A stretch of DNA of 34,133 nucleotides from Candidatus Burkholderia humilis. Its GTDB lineage: Bacteria > Pseudomonadota > Gammaproteobacteria > Burkholderiales > Burkholderiaceae. The stretch is from the NCBI GenBank assembly GCA_001184405.1, contig LFMX01000046.1:1-34133 (forward strand). Direction: 5' to 3'. This document shows, piece by piece, positions 17,771 to 27,259 of the stretch. The notes beneath the pieces are model-generated. The model was not told where the DNA came from. It made no database searches and worked only from the letters and a program-made list of their open reading frames with translations. Position numbers and translations under genes: made by a program. Each line of letters opens with the position of its first letter. Positions within the stretch are counted from its first letter, which is position 1.

Positions 17771-18571
17771 ATGCCGAAATTTGCCGCGAATCTGACCATG
17801 CTGTTCAACGAAGTCCTGTTCCTCGACCGCTTCGCGGCGGCGTCGAAGGCGGGGTTCAAGGCGGTCGAATTCCTGTTCCCGTATGCGTTTTCCTTCAGTC
17901 ACTGTTGAATATCGCTGATGGAAAACGATCTACAAATCGTGCTGCACAACCTGCCCGCCGGGAATTGGGAAGCGGGCGAGCGCGGCATCGCGTGCCTGCC
18001 GGATCGCGTCGCGGAGTTTCGTGAATGCGTGCCGCGCGCGATCGAATACGCGAAGGCGCTCAACGTGCCGCAACTGAACTGCCTCGTCGGGATTCCGACG
18101 GCGGGGGTATCGGCGGAACAGGTGCGCGCGACGATCGTCGAGAACCTGCGTTTCGCAGCCGACGCGCTGAAGAAGGAAGGCATTCGCCTGCTCGTCGAAC
18201 CGTGCAACGCGTACGATATTCCGGGCTTCGCGCTGAACCGTTCGAAGGAAGGTCTGGATGTGATTCAGGCCGTCGGTTCCGACAATCTGTTCCTGCAGTA
18301 CGACATCTATCACATGCAGCGGATGGAAGGCGAACTCGCCGCGACCATCAAGAAGAACCTGCCGAAGATCGCGCATATTCAGTTCGCCGATAACCCAGGC
18401 CGTAACGAACCGGGCACGGGCGAGATCAACTATCCGTTCCTGTTCAAGCTGCTCGACGAGATCGGCTATCAAGGCTGGATCGGCTGCGAATACAAGCCGC
18501 TTAATGGCACCGAAGCGGGTCTCGGCTGGCTTCAGTCGATCGGCAATGTGAAGCAAGCTGCAACGGCTTAA
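17771..18571 (+). pseudogene. hyi: Broken hydroxypyruvate isomerase
   Basis: A TIM-barrel isomerase that interconverts hydroxypyruvate and tartronate semialdehyde. It starts [15 protein letters not shown] and reads normally to FLFPYAF. The next ten codons are foreign to the family and include TGA at 17906-17908. The expected sequence resumes in the same frame at ENDLQIVLHNLPAG and runs undisturbed to the end. A paired set of compensating indels or a block replacement would explain this. ATG 17918 could restart a 217-residue fragment lacking the first strand-helix unit, so residual function is unlikely. Confidence 0.85.
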
Positions 18572-18598
18572 CGAAAGACACAAGGAGGAGCATTCAGT

Positions 18599-19507
18599 AT
18601 GGCAACGATCGGTTTCATCGGACTCGGCATCATGGGCGCGCACATGGCGCGCAACCTTCTGAAGGGCGGCCACACGCTCGTCGTGAACGGCAAGTTCCCG
18701 GTGCCGGACGATATCCGCGAAAAGACGCAAGTGGTCGCGAATTCGACTGCCGTCGCGAAGGCGAGCGAGATCGTCATCACGATGGTCCCCGACACGCCGG
18801 ATGTTGCCGCCGTGCTGTTCGCCGATGACGGCGTGGCAAACGGTCTGGAAAAGGGCAAGCTCGTGATCGACATGAGCTCGATCAACCCGCTCGACACGCA
18901 AGAGTTCGCGAAGAAGATCAACGCGCTCGGCTGCGATTATCTCGACGCGCCCGTGTCCGGCGGCGAAGTCGGCGCACGCGATGCGACGCTCACGATCATG
19001 GTCGGCGGCCCGGAAAAGTTGTTCAACCTCGCCAAGCCCCTGTTCGATCTGATGGGCAAGAACATCTCGCATATCGGCGATAACGGCGCAGGCCAGACGT
19101 GCAAGGTCGCCAATCAGATCATCGTCGCGCTGAACATCGAAGCGGTCGCTGAAGCGTTGCTGTTCGCGGCGCGTTCGGGCGCGGACCCGGAGCGCGTGCG
19201 CAAAGCGCTGATGGGCGGCTTCGCGGCATCGCGCATTCTCGAGCTGCATGGCGAGCGCATGACCAAGCGCACGTTCAATCCGGGCTTCCGGATCGAGCTG
19301 CATCAAAAGGATTTGAACCTCGCGCTCGATGGCGCACGCAAGATGGGTCTCGCCCTGCCCCACACGGCCAGCGCGCAGCAACTCTTCAGCGTGTGCGTCG
19401 CGAACGACGGCAAGGCATGGGATCACTCGGCGATGGTGCGCGCGCTCGAGATCATGTCGAACTTCCAGGTGGCCGACGAGCCGCAGCAAAGCAAGGCGGC
19501 TGCGTAA
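18599..19507 (+). CDS. glxR: Tartronate semialdehyde reductase (2-hydroxy-3-oxopropionate reductase)
   Basis: Member of the beta-hydroxyacid dehydrogenase family, 302 residues. It reduces tartronate semialdehyde to D-glycerate with NAD(P)H. The Rossmann motif GFIGLGIMGAHMARNL is at the N-terminus. DAPVSGGEVGA is the substrate-binding signature, and the catalytic Lys169 sits in GQTCKVANQ. A very strong ribosome site (AAGGAGGAG, 18582-18590) precedes ATG 18599. It is the only undamaged gene of the gcl-hyi-glxR cluster, so its substrate must come from another source or the gene is simply not yet broken. Confidence 0.92.
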   Translation: MATIGFIGLGIMGAHMARNLLKGGHTLVVNGKFPVPDDIREKTQVVANSTAVAKASEIVITMVPDTPDVAAVLFADDGVANGLEKGKLVIDMSSINPLDTQEFAKKINALGCDYLDAPVSGGEVGARDATLTIMVGGPEKLFNLAKPLFDLMGKNISHIGDNGAGQTCKVANQIIVALNIEAVAEALLFAARSGADPERVRKALMGGFAASRILELHGERMTKRTFNPGFRIELHQKDLNLALDGARKMGLALPHTASAQQLFSVCVANDGKAWDHSAMVRALEIMSNFQVADEPQQSKAAA

Positions 19508-19818
19508 TTCGCGTCATCTGAACCGTGGGGTGTCCCGCGTATGGGCACGCGGGACACATGCCGTCCTGGGCTGAGGGCGGCAAAGTGGGGTCCGAGAGCG
19601 GCACCCGTCGGTGCGCCGGGTAAGCCTTGGTCGGTCAGACGGTTTGTCGTCGGGTGTCCGCGTCGGATTTGACAGTTGCAGACTATGGTCTTTTGTTGCC
19701 GCACAAGCAGTGCTACAACTTTCCCTTATTGAAACTCAGAACTATCTGGTTGATGGCGCGACTAAATTGCCTACACTTCGCGTCGCAGTCCAACCATCGT
19801 TAATCAAGGAGTTGAACA
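19508..19818. other. Intergenic region with a strong hairpin
   Basis: 311 bases. A perfect 11-base stem (GTGTCCCGCGT at 19530-19540 with 19547-19557, six-base loop) stands 22 bases after glxR. It lacks a T run and may protect or end the glxR message. No gene was recognised in the rest; the right end holds the promoter of the next gene. Confidence 0.6.
19750..19777 (+). promoter_or_regulatory. Putative promoter of the BON-LysM gene
   Basis: TTGATG (19750-19755), 16 bases, TACACT (19772-19777), each 4 of 6 to consensus, about 40 bases before the start codon. An AAGGAG ribosome site lies at 19807-19812. Confidence 0.45.
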
Positions 19819-20313
19819 ATGGGAATCCTCAGCTTTATCAAGGAAGCAGGCGAAAAACTCTTCGGCGCCGTGACGCCGAGCGCTCAGGCTGCACCCGCCG
19901 CAGCGCCGGTCGATGTCGCCGCACTGAATCAAAAAGCCGGCGAAGCGATCGCTACGTACATCCGTTCGCAAGGTCTGAACGCGGACAATCTCGACGTGAA
20001 GTATGACGGCGCATCCCATACCGTCACGGTGTCCGGTCAGGCTGCGGATCAGGCAACGAAGGAGAAGATTCTCGTTGCAGCGGACAATGTCCAGAATGTC
20101 GATAAGGTCGACGATCAACTCACCGTGCCGAACGCCACGCCGGAATCGCAATATCACACGGTCGTTGCAGGCGACAATCTGTGGAAGATCGCGGAGAAGT
20201 ATTACGGCAACGGCGCGAAGAACGATGTCATCTTCGAAGCCAACAAGCCGATGCTGAAGAGCCCGGACAAGATCTATCCGGGTCAGGTGCTGCGCGTGCC
20301 GCCGCTGAACTGA
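19819..20313 (+). CDS. kbp: BON and LysM domain protein (Kbp/YgaU type)
   Basis: Small protein of 164 residues. It has an N-terminal amphipathic stretch, a BON domain (about residues 40-105) and a C-terminal LysM domain (YHTVVAGDNLWKIAEKYYGN to YPGQVLRVPPLN). No signal peptide is visible. E. coli Kbp (YgaU) of the same architecture binds potassium in the cytoplasm and helps growth under osmotic stress; the role here is by analogy. It is a single-gene unit with its own promoter and a strong terminator. Intact. Confidence 0.88.
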   Translation: MGILSFIKEAGEKLFGAVTPSAQAAPAAAPVDVAALNQKAGEAIATYIRSQGLNADNLDVKYDGASHTVTVSGQAADQATKEKILVAADNVQNVDKVDDQLTVPNATPESQYHTVVAGDNLWKIAEKYYGNGAKNDVIFEANKPMLKSPDKIYPGQVLRVPPLN

Positions 20314-20331
20314 TCTTTTCTTGACGCTGGA

Positions 20332-20369
20332 AAAAACGCGAACCTCCAAACGGTTCGCGTTTTTGTTTT
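20332..20369. terminator. Bidirectional terminator between kbp and the asparaginase gene
   Basis: AAAAACGCGAACC (20332-20344) pairs perfectly with GGTTCGCGTTTTT (20352-20364) around a seven-base loop. A-rich and T-rich ends suit both of the converging genes. Confidence 0.92.
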
Positions 20370-21360
20370 AGTACGTGTCGAACACGCGCTGCAAGTCTTC
20401 TGCGCCCGCTGCCAGCGCGAGCATCAACAGAACGCGCGCCTTGTACGGATTCAGCGTGCCCGCGCTGATCGTGCCGAGCGCATCGTCGGATGCGGCGCCG
20501 TTGCGCATCACATGCCCCGATCCCACACGCGATGCCCGCACCACCGCGACGCCCTGCTTCACCGCATCGGCGAACGCTTGCGTGATGTCCGCGTGCATCG
20601 AGCCGTTGCCCGTTCCCGCCACCACGATGCCCTTCGCGCCCGCGCTGACGAGCGCATCGACAATCACGCGCGACGCGCCCGCGTAACTCGCGATGACTTC
20701 GACCATCGCCCATTCTACGGCGATGTCAAATTCGCTCGATGTCGTATGCGGCCGCACGACCGTGCGCTGAAACTCGACGCGTCCGTCCTGCACGAAGCCG
20801 AGCGCGCCGGTTTCGGGCGAACGGAAGGCATCGACGGCATAGGTGCTGGTTTTGGTGACGTCGCGCGCGGTGTGAGTCTGATTGTTGAACACGACAAGTA
20901 CGCCCTGCCCGTTCGCTTCTTTCGATGCCGCGACCGTCACCGCGTTGAGCAGATTGAGCGGGCCATCGGCGGAAAGCGCGGTCGATGGACGCATGGCGGC
21001 GGTCAGCACGACCGGCTTCGCGCTTTTCACCGTCAGATGCAGCAGATACGCGGTTTCCTCGAGCGTATCCGTGCCGTGCGTGACGACGACGCCATCGATA
21101 TCGTCCTGTGCAAGCAATGCATTGATGCGCGACGCAAGCTGCGTCCACAACGCGACGGTCATGTCCTTGCTGTCGATGCTCGCCACTTGTTCCGCGTGGA
21201 TTTGCGCAACCGCGCTGAGCGCAGGCACGGCGTCGAGCAGTTTGTCGACGCCGACGACGCCCGCCTTATAGCCCGCGGTTTTGGATGCATCGCCGGCCTG
21301 TCCGGCAATCGTGCCACCCGTGGCGAGCACGGCGATACGAGGAAGAGAGGAAGTATTCAT
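20368..21360 (-). CDS. L-asparaginase
   Basis: Hydrolyses L-asparagine to aspartate and ammonia. The 330-residue protein carries both active-site signatures: ATGGTIAG with the nucleophile Thr17, and VVTHGTDTLEETAYLL with Thr97-Asp98. The lysine partner lies in RDVTKTSTY. No signal peptide is evident, so a cytoplasmic enzyme is likely, although the type cannot be settled by eye. The ribosome site before ATG 21360 is poor. The gene ends in the shared terminator and lies 41 bases downstream of the dead cysB, in the same direction. Intact. Confidence 0.92.
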   Translation of the reverse strand: MNTSSLPRIAVLATGGTIAGQAGDASKTAGYKAGVVGVDKLLDAVPALSAVAQIHAEQVASIDSKDMTVALWTQLASRINALLAQDDIDGVVVTHGTDTLEETAYLLHLTVKSAKPVVLTAAMRPSTALSADGPLNLLNAVTVAASKEANGQGVLVVFNNQTHTARDVTKTSTYAVDAFRSPETGALGFVQDGRVEFQRTVVRPHTTSSEFDIAVEWAMVEVIASYAGASRVIVDALVSAGAKGIVVAGTGNGSMHADITQAFADAVKQGVAVVRASRVGSGHVMRNGAASDDALGTISAGTLNPYKARVLLMLALAAGAEDLQRVFDTY

Positions 21361-21401
21361 GCCGGCGATTGTAAAACAGCCGGCGGGCTTTCAAACGCGA
21401 T

Positions 21402-22333
21402 CTAAGCCACTTCCCGAAGCTGCGAAGCGATCGCTGCCTCGTTCAATTGCGGCGCGAACATCTCGATCAGCCGATACGCATACGACCGCAGGAACGTGCC
21501 CTTTCTCAAGCCCACACGCGTCGTGCTCGCTTCGAACAGATGCTGCGTATCGAGCGCGACGAGTTCGGAATCGCGCTTCGCGTCGTACGCCATCGCCGCC
21601 ACGATGCCCATACCCATCCCATACCCAGTTCGACATACGTCTTGATGACGTCGGCATTGATAGCAGTCAGCACGATATCGGGAATCGCGCCGGCGTTGGC
21701 GAACGCCTGATCGATATGCGAGCGGCCCGTGAAGTCGTTGCCATACGTGACGATCGGAAACTCCGCGATCTGTTCGAGCGTGATGTTCTCGCGCCCGACG
21801 AGCGAATGATCCTTCGGCATCACTACCGTATGATGCCACGAATAGACGGAAAGGTGACGATATCCGGATAGCGGTCCAGCGCTTCGGTCGAAATGCCGAT
21901 ATCCGCTTCGCCGTTGATGATCATCTGCGCGATCTGCTGCGGGCTGCCCTGACGTAGCGCGAGATGCACCTTCGGAAACACTTCCGTGAACTGGCGGATG
22001 ACCTTCGGCAGCGCATAACGCGCCTGCGTGTGCGTGGTCGCCACGACCAGGTGCCCGTTGTCCTGATCCGCGAACTGACGCGCGACGCGGCGCAGATTTT
22101 CCGCATCGAGCAACATGCGCTCGATCAGTTGATGCACTTCCTTGCCCGGCTCGGTCAGTCCCGTCAGATGCTTGCCGCGTCGAATGAAAATATCGACGCC
22201 GAGTTCATCCTCGAGATCCTTGATCTGTTTCGACACGCCCGATTGCGACGTGTACAGCACATTGGCAACTTCCGTCAGATTCATGTTCTGACGCACGGCT
22301 TCGCGCACGAAGCGCAGTTGCTGGAAATTCTAT
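21402..22333 (-). pseudogene. cysB: Broken CysB-type LysR regulator of sulfur assimilation
   Basis: The protein text is that of CysB/Cbl (TSQSGVSKQIKDLEDELG; ATTHTQARYALPKVI). Three lesions are visible. The start ATG has become ATAG by one inserted base (22330-22333), directly before AATTTCCAG for Asn-Phe-Gln. One base is missing near 21850, where TFPCYSW should be read. A 10-11-base duplication at 21607-21627 shifts the frame inside VELGMG. The remaining effector domain reads MAYDAKRDSELVALDT to the stop at 21402. Active CysB would switch on the adjacent sulfate uptake genes. Confidence 0.93.
21607..21627. repeat. Short tandem duplication inside cysB
   Basis: CCCATACCCA occurs at 21607-21616 and again at 21618-21627, a unit of 11 bases with one difference. 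Its length is not a multiple of three and it causes the second cysB frameshift. Confidence 0.8.
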
Positions 22334-22364
22334 GTGAGCCTCTCCGTATTTCTATTTTTATAGT

Positions 22365-23439
22365 TCATTGGGCCGGAAACACGTGCAACGAGCGCGGCAC
22401 AGCGGTGACGCCATCGCCGATATTCAATTGCAGCGCGCGCCATGTCTCGCGATCCAGCTCCGCTTCGAGCACGCCGCCCGCGTTGCCTTCGAGCTCGACG
22501 CGCACCGATCCGCCGAGCGTCACCACGCGCCGCACGCCGACCACGATGCCATCCCGATGCGCACCGTCGGCCGGATACAGCGCGATATCGTGCGGATGGA
22601 CATACGCGAGCGCGCGGCCTTCGAAATGCGCTTGCGCGGTGATCGCTTTCGCGGCGCCATTGGCGCTGAAGCCGTGGGCATCGACATGACCTTGCAGACG
22701 ATTGGCCGCGCCGAGGAATTCATACACGAACGATGTCTGCGGATGATCGTACACGTCCTGTGGACTGCCGACCTGCTCCACGCGCCCATGATTCATCACG
22801 ACGATCCGGTCCGCCACTTCCAGTGCCTCTTCCTGGTCGTGCGTGACGAAAAGCGTCGAGATATGCAGATTGTCGTGCAGACGGCGCAGCCAGCTACGCA
22901 GTTCCTTGCGCACTTTCGCATCGAGTGCGCCGAAGGGTTCGTCGAGCAGCAGCACTTTCGGTTCGACCGCCAGCGCCCGCGCGAGCGCAATGTGCTGACG
23001 CTGTCCGCCCGACAACTCCGACGGAAAGCGCTGCGTGAGCCAGTCGAGCTGCACGAGCTTCAGCAATTCATGCACTTTCTCGCGAATCACGGCCTCCGAC
23101 AGCCGTTCGCGGCGCGGCTTCACGCGCAGACCGAACGCCACGTTTTCGAACACCGTCATATAGACGGAACAGCGCGTAATGCTGAAACACGAAACGCTGA
23201 AACACGAAACCGACTTGCCGCTCACGCGCGCCGACATCGGCGACATCTTCGCCATTCAGGACGACTTGCCCTGCATCGGCGAATTCGAGGCCCGCGATTA
23301 CGCGCAAAAGCGTGGTCTTGCCGCAGCCCGACGGTCCGAGCAGCGCGACGAGTTCGCCCGCCGGAAAGTCGAGCGACACGTTATCGAGCGCGGTGAAATC
23401 GCCGAAGCGTTTTTGCAGATTACGAACGATGATGCTCAT
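22365..23439 (-). pseudogene. cysA: Broken sulfate/thiosulfate ABC transporter ATPase
   Basis: The N-terminal half reads [20 protein letters not shown] with Walker [10 protein letters not shown]. The rest holds the signature [15 protein letters not shown], Walker [11 protein letters not shown] and the C-terminal regulatory domain. Between them a perfect 15-base tandem duplication (23181-23210) repeats RFVFQ, and one extra base near 23160-23163 shifts the frame just before [11 protein letters not shown]. The protein would end in missense soon after the Q-loop. The gene begins 10 bases after cysW, as in an intact cys operon. Confidence 0.93.
23181..23210. repeat. Perfect 15-base tandem duplication in cysA
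   Basis: GCTGAAACACGAAAC is present twice with no gap (23181-23195 and 23196-23210). The duplication is in frame and doubles the residues around the Q-loop. Confidence 0.95.
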
Positions 23440-23448
23440 GACCTTTCC

Positions 23449-24347
23449 TCAATTCTGTGCGATTGCTTTGGCTTCGACGGCGGCCTGCGACAAGCGGCGC
23501 TCCGCGAGCAGCTTCAGGCTGAGCGTGACGAGTGCGAGCAACGCCAAGAGCGACGCCACCGCGAACGTGGCCGAGAGGTTGTATTCGTTGTAGAGAATTT
23601 CGACGTGCAGCGGCATGGTGTCCGTCTGTCCGCGGATATGACCCGATACGACCGATACCGCGCCGAACTCACCCATCGCGCGCGCGTTACACAGAATCAC
23701 GCCGTAGAGCAGACCCCAGCGCACATTCGGCAGCGTCACGCGGCGGAAAATCTGCCAGCCCGATGCGCCGAGCACGTGCGCGGCTTCCTCTTCCTCGTTG
23801 CCTTGCGACTGCATCAGCGGAATCAGTTCGCGTGCGACGAACGGGAACGTGACGAAGATCGTCGCGAGCACGATGCCGGGCACGGCGAAGATGATCTGCA
23901 CATCGTGATCCGCGAGCCACGGGACGAACCAGCCTTGCGCGCCGAACATCAACACGTAGATGAGACCGGAGATGACCGGCGACACGGAAAACGGCAGATC
24001 GATCAGCGTCGTCAACAGCGCCTTGCCCTTGAACTCGAACTTCGCAATCGCCCACGATGCCGCCAGCCCGAACACCACGTTCAGCGGCACAGCAATGGCC
24101 GCCGTCAGCAGCGTGAGCTTGATCGCGGACCACGCGTCCGGGTCCTTCAGCGACTCGAAATAAAAGTCGATGCCCTTCGCGAACGCCTGCGTGAACACGG
24201 CGGCCAGCGGCACCACGAGAAAAAGCGCGAGAAACGCGAGCGCAATACCTTTCAGAGAAGCCAGCGAACCAGACGCGGCTCGGTGACGGGATTGAGTTGA
24301 TGCGCATCGCGGCGCGTCGTCGTGTGAAGCGGAAGCACCTTGCTCAT
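23449..24347 (-). pseudogene. cysW: Broken sulfate ABC transporter permease CysW
   Basis: The true start is ATG 24347, overlapping the cysT stop as ATGA, and the first residues read MSKVLPLHTTTRRDAHQLNP. After RLVRWLL the frame meets TGA because of a net two-base gain near 24251-24258. The rest of the permease (GIALAFLALFLVVPLAAVF to the EEEEAAHVLGASGWQIFRRV coupling loop and the end) is open in the next frame. The damage therefore removes only the link between the N-terminal tail and the first membrane helix. An internal start could in principle give a nearly complete permease. Confidence 0.85.
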
Positions 24348-25222
24348 GCCGCTTCTCCCGCTGCTTGTACCGCGGGTGCCGCACCGGTTTTACTCGTACG
24401 CCGTTGCAAGAACCACTGCAGCGTATTGATGAGCAGCAGCATCACGAAGGATACGCACAGCATCACGACGGCGAGCGCCGTCGCGCCGGCATAGTCGTTG
24501 CTCGAGCTTCGTGATGATCAAGAGCGACGTGATTTCCGACTTCATCGGCACATTCCCGGCGATGAAAATCACCGAGCCGTACTCGCCGAGCGCCCGCGCG
24601 AACGCGAGCGCAAAGCCGGTCAAAAGTGCGGGAAAGAGCGACGGCAGGACGGACGCGGCGAAACGTCAGCCAGCGCGTCGCGCCGAGGCACGCGGCGGCC
24701 TCTTCCTGTTCGCGCTCGAAGTCCTCGAGCACCGGCTGCACCGTGCGCACGACAAACGGCAAGCCGATGAACGTCAGCGCGACCAGCACGCCCAGCGGCG
24801 TGAACGCCACCTTGATGCCGAGCGGCGCGAGATATTGCCCGATCCATCCGTTGCCCGCGTACACGGCCGCGAGCGAAATACCGGCAACCGATGTTGGCAA
24901 CACAAACGGCAGATCGACGATTGCATCGACGATCCGTTTGAACGGAAACGTGTAGCGCACCAGCACTCACGCGACCAGAAAGCCGAACACGGCGTTGATG
25001 ATCGCACCGCCGAGCGCCGCGCCGAACGTCAGTTTGTACGACGCCAGCACGCGCGGCGACGTGGACGGCGTTGACGAATTGCGGCCAGTGCAGCGTCGCG
25101 GTTTTCGCGAAGGTCACCGCAAGCGGAATCAGCACCACGAGGCTCAGATAGGCCAGCGTGATGCCGAGTGTCAGGCCGAAGCCGGGTAATGCGCTGGGCT
25201 TCTTGAATGTGAAGGTCGTCAT
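24344..25222 (-). pseudogene. cysT: Broken sulfate ABC transporter permease CysT
   Basis: The reading starts MTTFTFKKPSALPGFGLTL at 25222. Four lesions follow: an extra C near 25060 after FVNAV; a Trp-to-TGA change at 24966-24968 in LVAWVLVRY; an extra C near 24647 after TFRRV; and loss of two bases near 24497 after KLEQ. The last frame ends [19 protein letters not shown] at 24344. With four hits it is the most damaged gene here and shows that the transporter has been under no constraint for some time. Confidence 0.95.
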
Positions 25223-25310
25223 CCTTTGTTGCTCCATTGCGCTGGGGTGGGCGCTGACCATCGAAAAGACGCGCGGCGTCATTCGCGCGCCGCGTCGTCG
25301 TGCAGTGTTC

Positions 25311-26330
25311 TCATTGCGGCTGATAGATCGAGTCGAACACGCCGCCGTCCGCGAAGTGCGTCTTCTGCGCTTTCGCCCAGCCGCCGAACGTATCGTCGAT
25401 GGTGTAGAGCTTCAGCTTCGGAAACTGCTTCGAGAGATCGGCCGGCACCTTGTCCGAACGCGGACGATAAAAATTGCGTGCCGCGATCTGCTGCCCTTCA
25501 TCGCTATACAGATACTTCAGATACGCCTCGGCCAGTTTGCGCGTGCCGTGCTTGTCGACGACCGTGTCCACGACCGCAACCGGCGGCGCGGCCAGAATGC
25601 TCACCGACGGCACCACGATTTCGAACTTGTCCGGACCGAATTCCTTCAGCGACAGAAACGCCTCGTTTTCCCAGGCGATCAGCACATCTCCCTGACCGCG
25701 CTGCACGAAGCTGGTCGTTGCGCTGCGCGCGCCGGAATCGAGCACGCCTGCGTTCTTATAGAGCTTCGAGACGAAATCCTTGGCGGTCTGCTCGTTGCCG
25801 CCCGGCTTGTGCTGCGCATACGCCCACGCCGCCAGATAGTTCCATCGCGCGACGCCCGAGGTCTTCGGATTCGGCGTGACGATCGATACGCCCGGCTTGG
25901 TCAGATCGTCCCAGTCCTTGATGTGCTTCGGATTGCCCTTGCGCACGAGAAACACGATCGTCGACGTGTACGGCGATGCGTTGTCCGGCAGCCGCTTCTG
26001 CCAGTCCGCGCCGACGATGCCCTTGGACGCGAGCGCATCGATGTCATAGGCGAGCGCGAGCGTGACGACGTCGGCGTGAAGGCCATCGAGCACCGCGCGC
26101 GCCTGGCCGCCCGAGCCGCCATGCGACTGCTTGAACGTAACGGTTTCGCCCGTTTCGGCCTTCCACTTTTTCGCGAACGCCTAATTGAAGTCCTGATACA
26201 GCTCGCGTGCCGGGTCGTACGACACATTCAGAAACGACGTGTCCGCGTGCGCGTGCGCTGCGCCGATCAGGCCTGCCGTCAGTGCGGCCGCCGCGAACCA
26301 GCGCCCCAATCCCGTCTTGATGCTTTGCAT
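25311..26330 (-). pseudogene. sbp: Broken periplasmic sulfate-binding protein
   Basis: ATG 26330 begins a normal secretory signal peptide (MQSIKTGLGRWFAAAALTAG, cleaved near AHA). The mature part then reads DTSFLNVSYDPARELYQDFN. Codon 50 is TAG (26181-26183) in place of a Gln or Lys codon. After it the frame is clean to the stop at 25311, with the family motifs [12 protein letters not shown] and [16 protein letters not shown] single nonsense change is thus the only lesion, although it falls early. This is the first gene of the sbp-cysT-cysW-cysA-cysB unit. Confidence 0.9.
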
Positions 26331-26520
26331 TCCCCGTTCTCCGTCTTATCGAATTGACGAAGTAAGTCTATCGACGGGTCTATATGAATAGAAATAATCG
26401 TTTTTCAGTTTTTTATACGTAAAGATGCTAAGGACGGATTTCGATATGCATTCGAACACGCCAGCCCGCGCTGGAGGCTGGCGGACGCGAACTTAAAGTA
26501 AAGCTTGAAAGCGCGAAATA
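26331..26520. promoter_or_regulatory. AT-rich divergent control region between sbp and lexA
   Basis: The segment 26370-26425 is strongly AT-rich in an otherwise GC-rich region, with runs such as TCGTTTTTCAGTTTTTTATACG. It lies about 40-95 bases before the sbp start, where CysB would bind and the sbp promoter should be. No exact CysB site can be named by eye. On the lexA side TTGAAA occurs near 26503. Confidence 0.4.
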
Positions 26521-26556
26521 CTGTATAAAAATACAGTCACCTGTCCATCCATACAG
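26521..26556 (+). promoter_or_regulatory. Two tandem LexA (SOS) boxes
   Basis: CTGTATAAAAATACAG (26521-26536) and CTGTCCATCCATACAG (26541-26556) both fit CTGT-N8-ACAG exactly. Their centres are 20 bases apart, about two helical turns. TATAAA inside the first box may be the lexA -10. This indicates that lexA represses itself. Confidence 0.9.
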
Positions 26557-26587
26557 TGCATCTCTACGTGAAGCGGGGGCTTAAGCC

Positions 26588-27259
26588 TTGACCAACAAGA
26601 CCACCAAACTCACCGCGCGGCAGCAGCAGGTGTTCGAACTCCTCCAGCGCGCGATCGACCGCACCGGCTTTCCACCCACGCGTGCGGAGATCGCGGCCGA
26701 ACTGGGCTTCAGTTCCGCCAATTCCGCGGAGGAGCATTTGCGGGCGCTGGGGCGCAAGGGCGTGATCGAACTGGCAGCGGGTTCGTCGCGCGGTATTCGT
26801 CTCCTCGGCGATGTCGCGCGTGGCAAAGACTTGCAACATCAGTTGACGCTGCCGCATCCGAGCATCATGCAGTTGTCGCTGCCGCTGGTCGGGCGCGTGG
26901 CAGCGGGTAGTCCGATCCTTGCGCAAGAGCACATCTCGCAGTATTACACGTGCGATCCGGCGTTCTTTTCGAGCAAGCCGGACTATCTGCTCAAAGTGCG
27001 CGGCCTTTCCATGCGCGACGCGGGCATTCTCGACGGCGACTTGCTGGCCGTGCAGAAGCGTACGGAAGCGAAGGACGGGCAAATCGTGGTTGCGCGTCTG
27101 GGCGATGACGTCACGGTCAAGCGCTGGAAGCGGCATCGCGATGGCGTCGAACTGATCGCGGAAAATCCGGACTACGAGAACATTTTCGTGCACTCGGGCA
27201 GCGCGGAATTGGCGCTGAAAGGCATTGCGGTCGGGCTGATCCGCGCAGGCGAATTCTGA
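26588..27259 (+). CDS. lexA: SOS repressor LexA
   Basis: The 223-residue repressor has an N-terminal winged helix ([36 protein letters not shown]). The C-terminal self-cleaving domain carries the cleavage site Ala106-Gly107 in [10 protein letters not shown], catalytic Ser141 in [10 protein letters not shown] and Lys178 in DVTVKRW. These lie at the E. coli spacing (84-85, 119, 156, each plus 22). Translation starts at TTG 26588, since no ATG or GTG fits the family N-terminus; a G-rich ribosome site precedes it. Two SOS boxes lie just upstream. Intact. Confidence 0.96.
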   Translation: MTNKTTKLTARQQQVFELLQRAIDRTGFPPTRAEIAAELGFSSANSAEEHLRALGRKGVIELAAGSSRGIRLLGDVARGKDLQHQLTLPHPSIMQLSLPLVGRVAAGSPILAQEHISQYYTCDPAFFSSKPDYLLKVRGLSMRDAGILDGDLLAVQKRTEAKDGQIVVARLGDDVTVKRWKRHRDGVELIAENPDYENIFVHSGSAELALKGIAVGLIRAGEF

